Positions 1 through 7,539 of a stretch of DNA of 38,579 bases are shown piece after piece. The stretch comes from Pseudomonadota bacterium. Lineage in GTDB: Bacteria; Pseudomonadota; Alphaproteobacteria; Rhodospirillales; Magnetospirillaceae. The notes beneath the pieces were generated by a model. It was given only the letters and a program-made list of their open reading frames with translations, did no database searches and was not told the origin of the DNA. Position 1 is the stretch's first letter. Each line of letters opens with the position of its first letter. The stretch covers positions 1 through 38,579 of the forward strand of contig JAJZGK010000006.1 in NCBI GenBank assembly GCA_021798485.1, given 5' to 3'. A program made the position numbers and the translations under genes.

Positions 1-2
1 GC

Positions 3-590
3 ACCGGCGTGCCCTCGCTGCTGTTCGAGCGCCTGACCGGCCTGGAGGAGTGCGACCGGCTGATGAGCGCGCTGTCGCGGCTGTCGGGACGGCCGGTGCC
101 GGCCCGGCTGCGCCGCGCCCGCAGCCAGCTCGAGGACGCCATGCTGGACGGGCATTTCTATTTCGGCGGCAGCCGCTTCGCGGTGGCGGGCGAGGCCGAT
201 TTCGTCTGGGCCATGGGCGGGCTGGTCGCGTCCATGGGCGGCGAGCTGGTGGCGGCGGTGACGGCGGAAGCGCGGCCGCATCTGGCCGGTCTGCCCTGCG
301 AGCGGGTGCTGGTGGGCGACTACCAGGATCTGGAGGATGCGGCGCGGGCGGCGGGCGGCGTCGATCTGGTGATCGGCGGCACCAATGCCCGCATGAGCTG
401 CGAGCGTCTGGGGGCCGGGCATGTGCATGCCGGCTTCCCGGTCTACGACCGCCTGGGCGGCGCCCATCGGGTGTCGGTGGGCTATCGCGGCACCCGCGAT
501 CTTATTTTTCGTATCGCCAACCGGATGATCGAGCGGGCCGGCCACGGCGCCGCGGAGCAGGACCATGCTGCGGCGGCTGCGGCTGGTTGA
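3..590 (+). CDS. nifN: NifN, FeMo-cofactor scaffold subunit (C-terminal part)
   Basis: This is the C-terminal 195 residues of a nitrogenase component-1-like protein; the gene runs off the left edge and the reading frame is open from base 3. It matches NifN, the beta-like partner of NifE in the NifEN scaffold where the NifB-derived precursor matures to FeMo-co in the cytoplasm. Visible family features are the GxPSLLFERLTGL start, an FxGSRFAVAGEADF-like strand near the middle, the IGGTNAR segment and a C-terminal FPVYDRLGGAHRVSVGYRG stretch that fits NifN rather than NifE. It is followed after 34 bp by nifX, the usual order in alphaproteobacteria. NifE is the main alternative, but the C-terminal signature and the downstream nifX make this less likely. 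Confidence 0.9.
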   Translation, partial: TGVPSLLFERLTGLEECDRLMSALSRLSGRPVPARLRRARSQLEDAMLDGHFYFGGSRFAVAGEADFVWAMGGLVASMGGELVAAVTAEARPHLAGLPCERVLVGDYQDLEDAARAAGGVDLVIGGTNARMSCERLGAGHVHAGFPVYDRLGGAHRVSVGYRGTRDLIFRIANRMIERAGHGAAEQDHAAAAAAG

Positions 591-624
591 CCCCCGGCCG
601 CCGGCCGCGCTGAAAGGAGAACCC

Positions 625-1044
625 ATGCGCCTTGCCTTCGCCACACACGACCATACCCATGTGGACGCCCATTTCGCCAGCGCCCGCACCTTCCTGTTCT
701 ACGAGGTGGGACCGGACAGCCACAGCTTCGTCGAGGCGGTGCAATTCGGCGCGGTCAGCCAGGAGGACGGCCAGCATGCCGACGACGGCGAGGACCGCCT
801 GGGCGCCAAGATCGACGCCCTGACCGGCACCGCCCTGTTGTTCGTGCGCGCCATCGGCGGCCCGGCGGCGGCGCGGGTGGTGCGGGCCCGGGTGCATCCC
901 ATCAAGCTGGCCGAGGACGAGCCCATCGCCGCGGTTATCGAACGGGTGCGCGTCATGCTGCGCGGCAATCCGCCGCCCTGGCTGCGCCGGGTGATGAAGG
1001 ATGCCACCGGCGGCGAAGGCCGCTTCATCGACGACGAGGAGTAA
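625..1044 (+). CDS. nifX: NifX, FeMo-cofactor/NifB-co carrier
   Basis: A 139-residue protein of the NifX/NafY small cofactor-binding family, which holds NifB-co or the VK-cluster and passes it to NifEN. The N-terminus (MRLAFATHDHTHVDAHFA) and the central GAVSQEDGQHADDGEDRLG region are typical, including the His-containing N-terminal strand proposed to bind cofactor. ATG 625 is chosen over the in-frame codon at 565 because a strong AAAGGAGA ribosome site lies 6 bases upstream and because 565 would lie inside nifN. It is 34 bp from nifN and 4 bp from the next gene, so it is clearly an operon member. Confidence 0.93.
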   Translation: MRLAFATHDHTHVDAHFASARTFLFYEVGPDSHSFVEAVQFGAVSQEDGQHADDGEDRLGAKIDALTGTALLFVRAIGGPAAARVVRARVHPIKLAEDEPIAAVIERVRVMLRGNPPPWLRRVMKDATGGEGRFIDDEE

Positions 1045-1048
1045 GACC

Positions 1049-1495
1049 ATGGAAGCCTCCGCCATCGCCCATCCCATCGTGCAGGGGCTGCTGCGCCTGA
1101 TCCGCGCGCACGACCGTTCCGGTGCCTGGGACGACGAGCCCGATGCCGGTCTGCTGGCCCCCTTCATCGTCACCAGGGCGCAAAAGCGCGCGCTGCCGAT
1201 GATGGGCGATCCCGATCCCGACATCCTGTGGCGGGTGGAAATGTTCTATGCCGCCGTGGCCTGGGAGCTGGAGCGGCGTTCGGGCCGCGCCGTCTCGCCC
1301 ATTCTCAACATTCATCACGAAGGCTGGGGCCGGGTGCTGCTGGTGGCCGGACGCCTGGTGGCGGTGAACGCCCATGTGCGCGAACTGCACCGCTTCGGCT
1401 TCGAGGATCTGCCCGCCCTGATCGCCAAGGCGGAAAAACTGGTGGAGGAGGGGGCGGGCACCATCGGCCGCTACCCCGACGTCGCCGCCGCCTGA
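1049..1495 (+). CDS. NifX-associated nitrogen fixation protein (DUF269)
   Basis: A 148-residue protein of the NifX-associated family (DUF269), found almost only next to nifX in diazotrophs. Its exact biochemical role is not settled. Recognisable segments are DAGLLAPFIVTRAQKR, near residue 30, and the ILNIHHEGWGRVLLVAGRL block near residue 90, followed by a helical C-terminus ending IGRYPDVAAA. ATG 1049 is preceded by GAGGAG, which overlaps the end of nifX, so translation is probably coupled. The in-frame ATG at 1001 lies inside nifX and has no supporting ribosome site. It is followed 23 bp later by fdxB, the conserved order nifX-DUF269-fdxB. Confidence 0.92.
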   Translation: MEASAIAHPIVQGLLRLIRAHDRSGAWDDEPDAGLLAPFIVTRAQKRALPMMGDPDPDILWRVEMFYAAVAWELERRSGRAVSPILNIHHEGWGRVLLVAGRLVAVNAHVRELHRFGFEDLPALIAKAEKLVEEGAGTIGRYPDVAAA

Positions 1496-1518
1496 CCCCC
1501 TTTGCAAAGGAGAGTGCC

Positions 1519-1815
1519 ATGTCGTTCCTGACCTTCAAAACCCGCGACGGCTCCGATTGGGTGCCGAAATATCTGATGGACCTGAAGACCGAGCTGTGCA
1601 TCGGCTGCGGCCGCTGCTTCAAGGTCTGCACCCAGGGCGTCCTGAAGCTGATGGGCATCAACGACGACGGCGAGATGTGCGATCCCTTCGACGACGATCA
1701 GGAGATCGAGCGCAAGGTGATGACCATCGAGGCGGCCGGGGCCTGTATCGGCTGCGGTTCGTGCGAAACCGTGTGCGGCACCAACGCGCAGACCCACGCC
1801 CCGGTTCCGGCCTGA
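1519..1815 (+). CDS. fdxB: Ferredoxin III, nif-specific (2[4Fe-4S])
   Basis: A 98-residue low-potential ferredoxin of the FdxB type. Two complete four-cysteine motifs are visible: CIGCGRCFKVC at about residues 32-42, and CIGCGSCETVC near residue 77. Each is expected to bind one [4Fe-4S] cluster. FdxB proteins donate electrons in nitrogenase or cofactor-assembly reactions in the cytoplasm. ATG 1519 has an AAAGGAG ribosome site 8 bases upstream. It sits in the nif operon between the DUF269 gene and a nifQ-like gene that begins only 3 bp after its stop. Confidence 0.94.
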   Translation: MSFLTFKTRDGSDWVPKYLMDLKTELCIGCGRCFKVCTQGVLKLMGINDDGEMCDPFDDDQEIERKVMTIEAAGACIGCGSCETVCGTNAQTHAPVPA

Positions 1816-1818
1816 GCG

Positions 1819-2391
1819 ATGGGCGCGGCCATGGGGAACGATCGCCCAAGATTCCAGCGCTGGCTGTTGGGAGCGCGCACCGCCGAAACGGCGGGAGCGC
1901 TGTTCGACCGCCATGTGCTGGCCGCCGTGCTGACGGTGGCCTACGGCGATCCCTGGGCCGCCCTCGATATGGGAATGGGGCTGTCGCGCGGGCAGCTGGC
2001 GGCGCTGGTGGTGCGGCATTTCCCCCATGCCGCCTCGGAGCTTCTGGCCCGTGTTTCAGACGGCGACGGCGCCGCGCCGCTCAATGACGGCGAGGAGGCC
2101 TTGCGCGCCCTGCTGCTGGCGCGGCGCGGCGGCGAGGCGCTGGAACAGGTGTGGCTGGCCCATATCCTGGCCCGCCGCGCGCAAGAAGGGCGCCGGCTGT
2201 GGCAGGACATGGGGCTGGAGGGGCGCAGCGAGCTGACGGCGGTGATGACCCGCCATTTCCGGCCGCTGCGGCTTTTGAACACGAGCGATCTGCCCTGGAA
2301 AACCTTTTTCAATCGCGCGCTGTGCCAGGGCCTGGAGGAAGACGGGCGGCGGCGCTGCCGCGCCAGCAGCGGCCTGTCTCTGCGCCGGTAA
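1819..2391 (+). CDS. NifQ-like protein lacking the C-terminal cysteine cluster
   Basis: A 190-residue homologue of the intact NifQ at 3626. Shared segments run in the same order: FDRHVLAAVLTVAYGD, LSRGQLAALVVRHFP, SDGDGA, VWLAHILARRA, LWQDMGL and WKTFFNRALC. NifQ inserts Mo through a C-x4-C-x2-C-x5-C cluster. In this copy only the first Cys survives: the second and third positions read Gly and Leu, and a stop comes before the fourth. Mo-Fe-S binding by the usual route should therefore be lost. The protein might still act in another way, for example by pairing with the intact NifQ, or be decaying. ATG 1819 (or 1831) lies 3 bp after fdxB; neither start has a strong ribosome site. A good terminator follows. 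Confidence 0.85.
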   Translation: MGAAMGNDRPRFQRWLLGARTAETAGALFDRHVLAAVLTVAYGDPWAALDMGMGLSRGQLAALVVRHFPHAASELLARVSDGDGAAPLNDGEEALRALLLARRGGEALEQVWLAHILARRAQEGRRLWQDMGLEGRSELTAVMTRHFRPLRLLNTSDLPWKTFFNRALCQGLEEDGRRRCRASSGLSLRR

Positions 2392-2397
2392 CAGTCT

Positions 2398-2422
2398 CCC
2401 CTTGCCGCAAGGGGATTTTTTT
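2398..2422 (+). terminator. Rho-independent terminator after the nif operon
   Basis: A perfect 7-bp stem (CCCCTTG / CAAGGGG) with a CCG loop is followed by A and seven T. It starts 6 bp after the stop of the nifQ-like gene and should end the nifN-nifX-DUF269-fdxB-nifQ-like transcript before the ModE-like operator. Confidence 0.85.
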
Positions 2423-2430
2423 CGGCCTGC

Positions 2431-2453
2431 GTTATGTAGTTAATATATATAAC
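2431..2453 (+). promoter_or_regulatory. ModE-like (Mo-box) operator overlapping a candidate promoter
   Basis: Two 8-bp half-sites, GTTATGTA (2431-2438) and TATATAAC (2446-2453), are inverted repeats with one mismatch and a 7-bp spacer. They sit in an otherwise GC-rich region. This closely fits the operator form known for the molybdate regulator ModE and related Mo-boxes, GTTATATA-n6/8-TATATAAC. A weak sigma-70 pair can be drawn through it: TTCGGC at 2421, 17 bp, TATATA at 2444. The site lies about 80 bp before the start of the outer-membrane protein gene at 2534. The sequence match is direct; ModE control is inferred. Confidence 0.6.
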
Positions 2454-2533
2454 AAAAGAGCAGGCAGGCCGCATTCGGGGAGGAGGGGCGTTTTTTAGTT
2501 TGTCTTTTGTGGTGTCTGTTTTGGAGAAGAAGA

Positions 2534-3460
2534 ATGATGAAGAAGACAATGCTGTTGTGTTTTGCCGTCGGCCTGGGGCTGGCCCAGCCGGTTTGGGCCG
2601 ACGAGGCGATGACGGCGGGGCCGGCGCAGCCGGAGCAGGGGCTGTCGGCGGGCAGCGGCGATTTCCTCACCGACTGGTATGCCCGGGTGCATCAGGCGCA
2701 AAGCAGCCAGCCCGGCTGGATGACGCCGCTGGTCACGGTGACGCCCCGCCTGGAGCAGGAGGTGCGGGCCGACATGTCGTGGCAGCAGCTGGGCAACGGC
2801 GCCCATATGGCCAGCTACGGCGGCGGCAAGGGGCTGGAGCTGATCCCCACCACCACCAATGAAATCGTCATCAACGCCCCCTCCTATCTGGACCGCACCT
2901 ATGCCCGCAGCCATGCCACCGAGGGCACCGGCTATGCCGATGATCCGGTGCTGCTGATCAAGCAGCGGCTGCTGTCCTCGCCGGAAAGCCAGGGCAACTA
3001 CATCCTCAGCGCCTTCCTGGGGGTCACGGCGCCCACCGCCGCCACCCGGTTCACCGCCCATTACGATGCCTGGAGCGTCACCCCCACCCTGGCCGCCGGC
3101 AAGGGCTGGGGTGATTTCGATATCCAGGCCACCATGGGCCTGCAGATGCCGGTGTCCTACGCCTCGGAAAACGGCAACGCCCTCAACAGCAACGTGACGT
3201 TCCAGTACCATTTCGAGCGCTATTTCTGGCCGGAGCTGGAAGTGAACAACACCTACTGGACCAATGGCCCGCGCGGCGGCCGCTTCCAGACCTTCCTCAC
3301 CCCCGGCATCATCTTCGGCCGCTTCGGTCTGGGCGATGGCGCCAAGGTGATCCTGGGTGTCGGCTACCAGTTCGCCATCACCCCGCCCGAGGACAACCTG
3401 GAGCCCCTGACCCCCACCTACGACCGCGCCCTGCTGGCCACGGCTCGCGTCGCGTTTTAG
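2534..3460 (+). CDS. Putative outer-membrane channel/transport protein next to nifQ
   Basis: A 308-residue exported protein. Residues 1-23 form a Sec signal peptide (MMKK start, hydrophobic core, VWA-DE cleavage). The mature part is rich in alternating polar/hydrophobic strands with aromatic residues (FTAHYDAWSVTPTLAAGKGW, VTFQYHFERYFWPELEV) and ends in a phenylalanine (ATARVAF), as outer-membrane beta-barrels do. It resembles the COG4313-type outer-membrane proteins annotated 'MetA-pathway of phenol degradation', a family of unclear substrate. ATG 2534, doubled at 2537, has a GGAGAAGAAG ribosome site. It is a one-gene unit: ModE-like operator and upstream terminator on one side, its own terminator at 3510 on the other. 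Its position between two nifQ genes suggests a role in molybdate entry, but this is inference. Confidence 0.75.
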   Translation: MMKKTMLLCFAVGLGLAQPVWADEAMTAGPAQPEQGLSAGSGDFLTDWYARVHQAQSSQPGWMTPLVTVTPRLEQEVRADMSWQQLGNGAHMASYGGGKGLELIPTTTNEIVINAPSYLDRTYARSHATEGTGYADDPVLLIKQRLLSSPESQGNYILSAFLGVTAPTAATRFTAHYDAWSVTPTLAAGKGWGDFDIQATMGLQMPVSYASENGNALNSNVTFQYHFERYFWPELEVNNTYWTNGPRGGRFQTFLTPGIIFGRFGLGDGAKVILGVGYQFAITPPEDNLEPLTPTYDRALLATARVAF

Positions 3461-3468
3461 GCAGGGTC

Positions 3469-3484
3469 TGTCGCAAAGCCGACA
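3469..3484 (+). promoter_or_regulatory. NifA upstream activator sequence
   Basis: A perfect TGT-N10-ACA match (TGT 3469-3471, ACA 3482-3484), the consensus binding site of NifA. It lies about 67-82 bp upstream of the -24 element at 3551, within the usual working distance for an enhancer of a sigma-54 promoter. It falls directly after the stop codon of the outer-membrane gene. Confidence 0.8.
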
Positions 3485-3509
3485 GAAGGGGGGTGTCGGT
3501 GTTTGCGGG

Positions 3510-3543
3510 AAAAGGCGCGGAGCGGGGCGGCTCCGCGCCTTTT
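3510..3543 (+). terminator. Rho-independent terminator after the outer-membrane protein gene
   Basis: A 10-bp perfect stem (GGCGCGGAGC / GCTCCGCGCC), extended by AAAA/TTTT pairs, with a 6-base loop. It lies between the NifA site and the sigma-54 promoter, so read-through from the outer-membrane gene into nifQ should be blocked without hindering the enhancer. Confidence 0.85.
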
Positions 3544-3549
3544 CGGCTT

Positions 3550-3566
3550 TGGCATCCCGTTTGCTT
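3550..3566 (+). promoter_or_regulatory. Sigma-54 (RpoN) promoter of nifQ-iscA-nifV
   Basis: TTGGCATCCCGTTTGCTT carries GG at 3551-3552 and GC at 3563-3564 with exactly 10 bases between, matching the -24/-12 consensus TGGCAC-N5-TTGC. Transcription should begin near 3576, about 50 bp before the nifQ start. With the NifA site upstream it defines a nif-regulated operon. Confidence 0.88.
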
Positions 3567-3625
3567 GATCCGGATTGGCGGCGGTTCCCGGCGGAACCCC
3601 GGCAGACGGAACGGGAGGCCCGGAC

Positions 3626-4261
3626 ATGCATCTGCATCCCCTCGATTTCAAGCATTGGCTGACCGGCGACAGCGGGTCGCTGTCTTATGGCGAGGCTTTC
3701 GACCGCCATCTTCTGGCCTCGGCCCTGACCCTGGCCTATTTCGACGCCGACACCGCCCTCGATCTGGGGCTGGGACTGTCGCGCCGGCAGCTGGCGGCCC
3801 TGGCGATGCGCCATTTCCCCCAGGCCGCCCCGGTGCTGGCGGCGCGTCTGTCCGATGGCGACGGCGCCCGGCCCTTAAGCCTGGAGGAGCCCGACCTGCG
3901 CGCCCTGCTGCTGGATCACCGCGCCGTCGATGCCCCCGAGGAGGCCTGGCTGGCCCATATCATCGCCCGCCGCGCCTTGCGCCCCAATCATCTGTGGCAG
4001 GATCTGGGCCTGCCGCTGCGCGACGATCTTTCGCGGCTGATGGAGCGGCATTTCCCGGCCCTGGCCGCCCGCAACAGCGGCGAGATGAAGTGGAAGAAAT
4101 TCTTCTACCGCGAACTCTGCGGCCTGGAGGGCGTGCTGATCTGCAAAAGCCCGGTCTGCGAAAGCTGCGGCGATTTTTCCTCGTGTTTCGGCGGCGAGGA
4201 CGGGCCCAGCCTGCTGGCCCGCGCCGCCTTGTTCCCCACTCCGGAGACCCGATCATGCTGA
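3626..4261 (+). CDS. nifQ: NifQ, molybdenum donor for FeMo-cofactor synthesis
   Basis: A 211-residue NifQ. The family binds a Mo-Fe-S cluster and delivers Mo to the NifEN/NifH stage of FeMo-co synthesis. The diagnostic C-terminal cluster is complete: CKSPVCESC followed by GDFSSCFGGE, giving C-x4-C-x2-C-x5-C near residues 173-187. The preceding MKWKKFFYRELC segment is also typical. ATG 3626 has a GGGAGG ribosome site; the longer in-frame start at 3575 would lie at the predicted transcription start of the sigma-54 promoter. Its stop overlaps the start of the A-type carrier gene by 7 bp, so the two are coupled. Confidence 0.95.
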   Translation: MHLHPLDFKHWLTGDSGSLSYGEAFDRHLLASALTLAYFDADTALDLGLGLSRRQLAALAMRHFPQAAPVLAARLSDGDGARPLSLEEPDLRALLLDHRAVDAPEEAWLAHIIARRALRPNHLWQDLGLPLRDDLSRLMERHFPALAARNSGEMKWKKFFYRELCGLEGVLICKSPVCESCGDFSSCFGGEDGPSLLARAALFPTPETRSC

Positions 4262-4575
4262 ACATTACCGAACGTGCCGTCACCATGGTGAAAAGCATCT
4301 GCGACGGCGAGGCGCTGGGCCTGCGCATCACCGCCAGCGGCCAGGGCTGCGGCGGCGTCAATTACGAGCTGGGCCTGGAAGAGGCCCCCACCGCCGCCGA
4401 CGAGGTGCTGGAATTCGGCGGCCTCAAGGTGTTCCTCGATCCCACCTCGCTGATCCAGCTTTCGGGCGTGACCATGGATTACAGCGATGGCGCCGACGGC
4501 GCCGAGGGCGGCTTCAGTTTCGATAATCCCAAGGTGGTGCCCCATGCCTGCTCCTGCTCGAAAAAGTGCGGCTGA
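4255..4575 (+). CDS. A-type iron-sulfur carrier (IscA/HesB family), nif-associated
   Basis: A 106-residue protein of the HesB/IscA/SufA family, which carries Fe-S clusters to target proteins. The three conserved cysteines are in place: one in [10 protein letters not shown] near residue 36 and a C-x-C pair in the C-terminal [10 protein letters not shown]. The family pattern of a Cys, about 65 residues, then CxC is kept. The start overlaps nifQ by 7 bp and the end overlaps nifV by 32 bp, so it belongs to the NifA/sigma-54 operon and probably serves nitrogenase-related Fe-S assembly. Without nifS or nifU in view, the exact target is unknown. Confidence 0.9.
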   Translation: MLNITERAVTMVKSICDGEALGLRITASGQGCGGVNYELGLEEAPTAADEVLEFGGLKVFLDPTSLIQLSGVTMDYSDGADGAEGGFSFDNPKVVPHACSCSKKCG

Positions 4576-5683
4576 CGGCCGCATCACCGTCAACGACACC
4601 ACCCTGCGCGATGGCGAGCAAACGGCGGGCGTGGCCTTCCGGCTGGACGAGAAACTGGCCATCGCCCGCGCCCTCGACGCCGCCGGCGTGCCGGAGATGG
4701 AGGTGGGGGTGCCGGCCATGGGGGCCGAGGAATGCGAGGCCATCCGCGCCGTGGCCGGGCTGGGGCTTTCGGCCCGGCTGATCCTGTGGTGCCGCATGCA
4801 CGACGACGATCTGGCGGCGGCCCGTCAAACCGGGGTGGAAACGGTCAATCTGTCGCTGCCGGTGTCGGATCTGCAGCTGGCCGCCAAGCTGGGGCGCGAC
4901 CGCGCCTGGGCGCTGCGGCATCTGGCGGCCATGGTGGCCAAGGCCGCTGACCAGGGCTTCACGGTGCTGGTGGGCGGCGAGGATTCCTCGCGCGCCGATA
5001 CCGATTTCCTGCTGCGGGTGGTGGAGGCGTGCCAGCGGGCCGGGGCGCGGCGCTTCCGCTTCGCCGATACCCTGGGGGTGATGGATCCCTTCGCCACCCA
5101 TGCTTTGTTCCTGCGCCTGCGCGCCGCCTGCGACCTGGAGCTGGAAATCCACGCCCACGACGATCTGGGCCTGGCCACCGCCAATTCCCTGGCGGCGGTG
5201 AAGGGCGGGGCCAGCCATGTCAGCACCACCGTCAACGGTCTGGGCGAGCGGGCCGGCAACGCTCCGCTGGAAGAGGTGGTGATGGCCCTCGATCACCTCT
5301 ATGGCCGCGAGACCGGCATCCGCAAAACGGCGCTGGGACCGGTGTCGCGGCTGGTGGCCCAGGCCTCGGGCCGGCCGGTGCCGGTCAATAAGAGCATCGT
5401 CGGCGACGGCATTTTCACCCACGAATCCGGCATCCATGTCAGCGGCCTCCTGCGCGATCCCGCCACCTATCAGGCCTTCGATCCCGGCGAACTGGGGCGG
5501 CGGCACCATCTGGTGCTGGGCAAGCATTCGGGCCTGAGCGCCGTGCTGCACGCCTGTCGCGAATGGGGCCTGGAGGTGGGCCCGGCCGAGGCGCGGCGCC
5601 TGCTGCCGGCCATCCGCCGCCATGCCGACCGGGCGAAATGCGCCCCCACGGTGGAAGATCTGCGCCGTTTTCTGAGGGAATAG
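4544..5683 (+). CDS. nifV: NifV, homocitrate synthase
   Basis: A 379-residue member of the LeuA/NifV family. It condenses acetyl-CoA with 2-oxoglutarate to homocitrate, the organic ligand of FeMo-co. Visible landmarks are [15 protein letters not shown] near residue 18, the metal-binding HAHDDLG motif near residue 205, the [15 protein letters not shown] block and GIHVSGLL in the C-terminal third. Length is normal for NifV, which is shorter than LeuA. ATG 4544 lies inside the end of the Fe-S carrier gene with a modest AAGGTGG ribosome site; the in-frame ATG at 4487 lies deeper in that gene and has less support. It is the last gene of the operon; no clear terminator is visible in the 89 bp before the convergent island gene. 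Confidence 0.95.
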   Translation: MPAPARKSAADGRITVNDTTLRDGEQTAGVAFRLDEKLAIARALDAAGVPEMEVGVPAMGAEECEAIRAVAGLGLSARLILWCRMHDDDLAAARQTGVETVNLSLPVSDLQLAAKLGRDRAWALRHLAAMVAKAADQGFTVLVGGEDSSRADTDFLLRVVEACQRAGARRFRFADTLGVMDPFATHALFLRLRAACDLELEIHAHDDLGLATANSLAAVKGGASHVSTTVNGLGERAGNAPLEEVVMALDHLYGRETGIRKTALGPVSRLVAQASGRPVPVNKSIVGDGIFTHESGIHVSGLLRDPATYQAFDPGELGRRHHLVLGKHSGLSAVLHACREWGLEVGPAEARRLLPAIRRHADRAKCAPTVEDLRRFLRE

Positions 5684-5772
5684 CGGGGCGAGGCTGCCGG
5701 TTGGACGCGCGCTCCTCTTTTCGTGCGGGCAATACGGCGACGCGCTGGCGCATTGAGACGCATCATCCCGCT
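5684..5772. other. Spacer at left edge of the ABC-3C island, with repeat fragment
   Basis: A short convergent spacer between nifV and the ABC-3C ATPase gene. It contains CTGGCGCATTGAG (5745-5757), identical to a segment of the family-B repeat at 17643. Composition changes from GC-rich to AT-richer near 5773, where the island starts. No terminator is obvious. Confidence 0.45.
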
Positions 5773-7539
5773 CTAATTAAAACGGACACCAAATAGCCCG
5801 CCGTTTTCTGAGGCATCAGTCAGACGGACAGGCAAAACAAATTCTTCGAGTTCGAACCCCTCGCGGAAGCCTTCCTTTGGCACGACGTCTGAGTTCATGG
5901 TCACGATATACTGGAAGCCAGCCGAAGCGGCGCGGTCAGCGCCCAGTTGGAGCGCCTTGGCGACCTGCCGCTCATCCACACCGTCGAACAAGTGGCTGTC
6001 GTGGATCAGGAACCCTGGCCCACGCCCGCGCCGAACATTCAATTCCGCGAGCATCATGTCGAAGCAGAAAATTTGCATATTATTGATGCCTTTGCTCCGC
6101 GAGGAGTCGATCTTCACGGCGAACTCAGGCCCGCTTCTGCCGGGATTGATCGTCAGGCTTCCGGCGCGCTCGTACAACGCCTCGGACAGTTCCTCGAACA
6201 GGACAACGGCTTCTCGGATCACCGCATCCCGCTCGTGGTAATCGGTCTGGAGCGCCTTGATTAGGCGAGCCCGCTCGATATCCAATTCGGCCTTGGTGTT
6301 TTCAAGCTGCTCGGCCAATTCCAGCCGACGCCGCAGCGTCTCTGCCTCTGCTTCGACCCGGCCAACCTCTTCCTGCAGCTTGAGGTAATGGTCGAGCGCG
6401 CCACCGCCGCGCAGAATCCCCATCACCTGGCTACGGCGCGTATCCAGGCGCACCTTCTCGCTGTTCCGCGACTGGATGCGGCCTTGAGCCGATTCGATCT
6501 CCGCGCTCAGGTGAGCCCGCCGGTTCTCGACCACTGCCTGATGGAAGCGAGCCACCTCGTCGAAGCGCCGCGCCACGACGTCAGGCAGCAGAACCCCCGC
6601 CTCCCGATACAGCGTCTCCAAATCGCCCACGGCAGGCGGCTGCTCCTGGGTAAGCGCAGCCTCAAGCTGGTCGATGAGAAGACGGTCCTGGGTGTTGGCA
6701 TTCAGCACCCTGCCAATGTCCTTGGTGAGGTGGGTAGCCTCCCTCTCAAGGTCGTCATACTCAGGCACGACCTGGAAACTCGCCGCCTGCTCCTTAAGGC
6801 GCGCCATCTTGTTCTCGGAGACGATCAAGCGGGTCCGAATATCAGCCGCCGTGCCGAAGAACCCGCCCAGGTCTCCGGCCTTGGCCGCCTTGCGGAGTTC
6901 GGCCATTACCTTCTCGCGCTGGCGCAGTTCCTGAAACCGACCTGGGATCGACGCATCGAGGCCCAGCAAATAGCTGACATTAACCTGCTGATCCCACGGC
7001 AATTGCTGCTCGTAATGGCGCTCGGGGGCCGCAAAGCCACCGCCCCCTTGCCTGCGGACGAAGTACGAGAACAACGAACGGAAAGTGGGTGCAAACCGCA
7101 CCTTTTCCTCGCCCCCATCCTCGACAGGCAGGCCGAACATGGCGGTGCCGAGGACGGAAGACCAATCCTTCCTGCCGAAGATCAGTTCGCCGGTGGCCTT
7201 GTCCAGTTTGGGCTGAACGGGGAAAACTGATGGGTCGCCAACCAGCCGAACTTCGTTCGGCTTCTTGCCGGACCGCGCCACCTGAAACGTACTGCCGCCA
7301 ATGTCCACAACGGCGTCGAAAGTGAAGGGCTCCAGCGCTTCCGACCGGAAGATGCTTTTCCGGTCGGCGTCGGCACCGAATAGGAAATGGATGATCTCGA
7401 TCAGGCTGGTCTTGCCCGCGCCGTTGCGCGATTGCCGGTCCGTCGCCCCTGCGCTCTTGTCGGCAAGTAGGATGTTGAGGCCGGGCTCGAAGTCGAGCGC
7501 CTTGAATGTGGGGAGATCACTCCAAATCCGGCGGATCAT
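5773..7539 (-). CDS. ABC-3C system SMC/RecN-like ATPase (DUF2326)
   Basis: A 588-residue ABC-type ATPase of the DUF2326 group, the core enzyme of ABC-three-component conflict systems. A Walker A motif is clear near residues 39-46 (RNGAGKTSLIEIIHFLFG). The middle, roughly 200-440, is charged and helical, as in SMC/Rad50-like coiled-coil arms. The C-terminal DUF2326 part has FDMMLAELNV and GPGFLIHDSHLFDGVDERQ, where the Asp pair forms the Walker B-like region. These systems are proposed to sense invading DNA and trigger an effector; that is family knowledge, not shown here. Its ATG overlaps the stop of the middle-component gene by 4 bp (ATGA). Codon use is less GC-rich than in the flanking genes, which suggests transfer. 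Confidence 0.88.
   Translation of the reverse strand: MIRRIWSDLPTFKALDFEPGLNILLADKSAGATDRQSRNGAGKTSLIEIIHFLFGADADRKSIFRSEALEPFTFDAVVDIGGSTFQVARSGKKPNEVRLVGDPSVFPVQPKLDKATGELIFGRKDWSSVLGTAMFGLPVEDGGEEKVRFAPTFRSLFSYFVRRQGGGGFAAPERHYEQQLPWDQQVNVSYLLGLDASIPGRFQELRQREKVMAELRKAAKAGDLGGFFGTAADIRTRLIVSENKMARLKEQAASFQVVPEYDDLEREATHLTKDIGRVLNANTQDRLLIDQLEAALTQEQPPAVGDLETLYREAGVLLPDVVARRFDEVARFHQAVVENRRAHLSAEIESAQGRIQSRNSEKVRLDTRRSQVMGILRGGGALDHYLKLQEEVGRVEAEAETLRRRLELAEQLENTKAELDIERARLIKALQTDYHERDAVIREAVVLFEELSEALYERAGSLTINPGRSGPEFAVKIDSSRSKGINNMQIFCFDMMLAELNVRRGRGPGFLIHDSHLFDGVDERQVAKALQLGADRAASAGFQYIVTMNSDVVPKEGFREGFELEEFVLPVRLTDASENGGLFGVRFN

Noticed and set aside
2495-3814. A 439-codon minus-strand frame opposite the outer-membrane protein gene
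   Set aside because: No family resemblance, and the opposite strand has a signal peptide, ribosome site and proper promoter and terminator.
3493-4254. An upstream extension of the A-type Fe-S carrier frame through nifQ
   Set aside because: The added residues are a shadow of nifQ; the carrier starts at ATG 4255 with normal family length.
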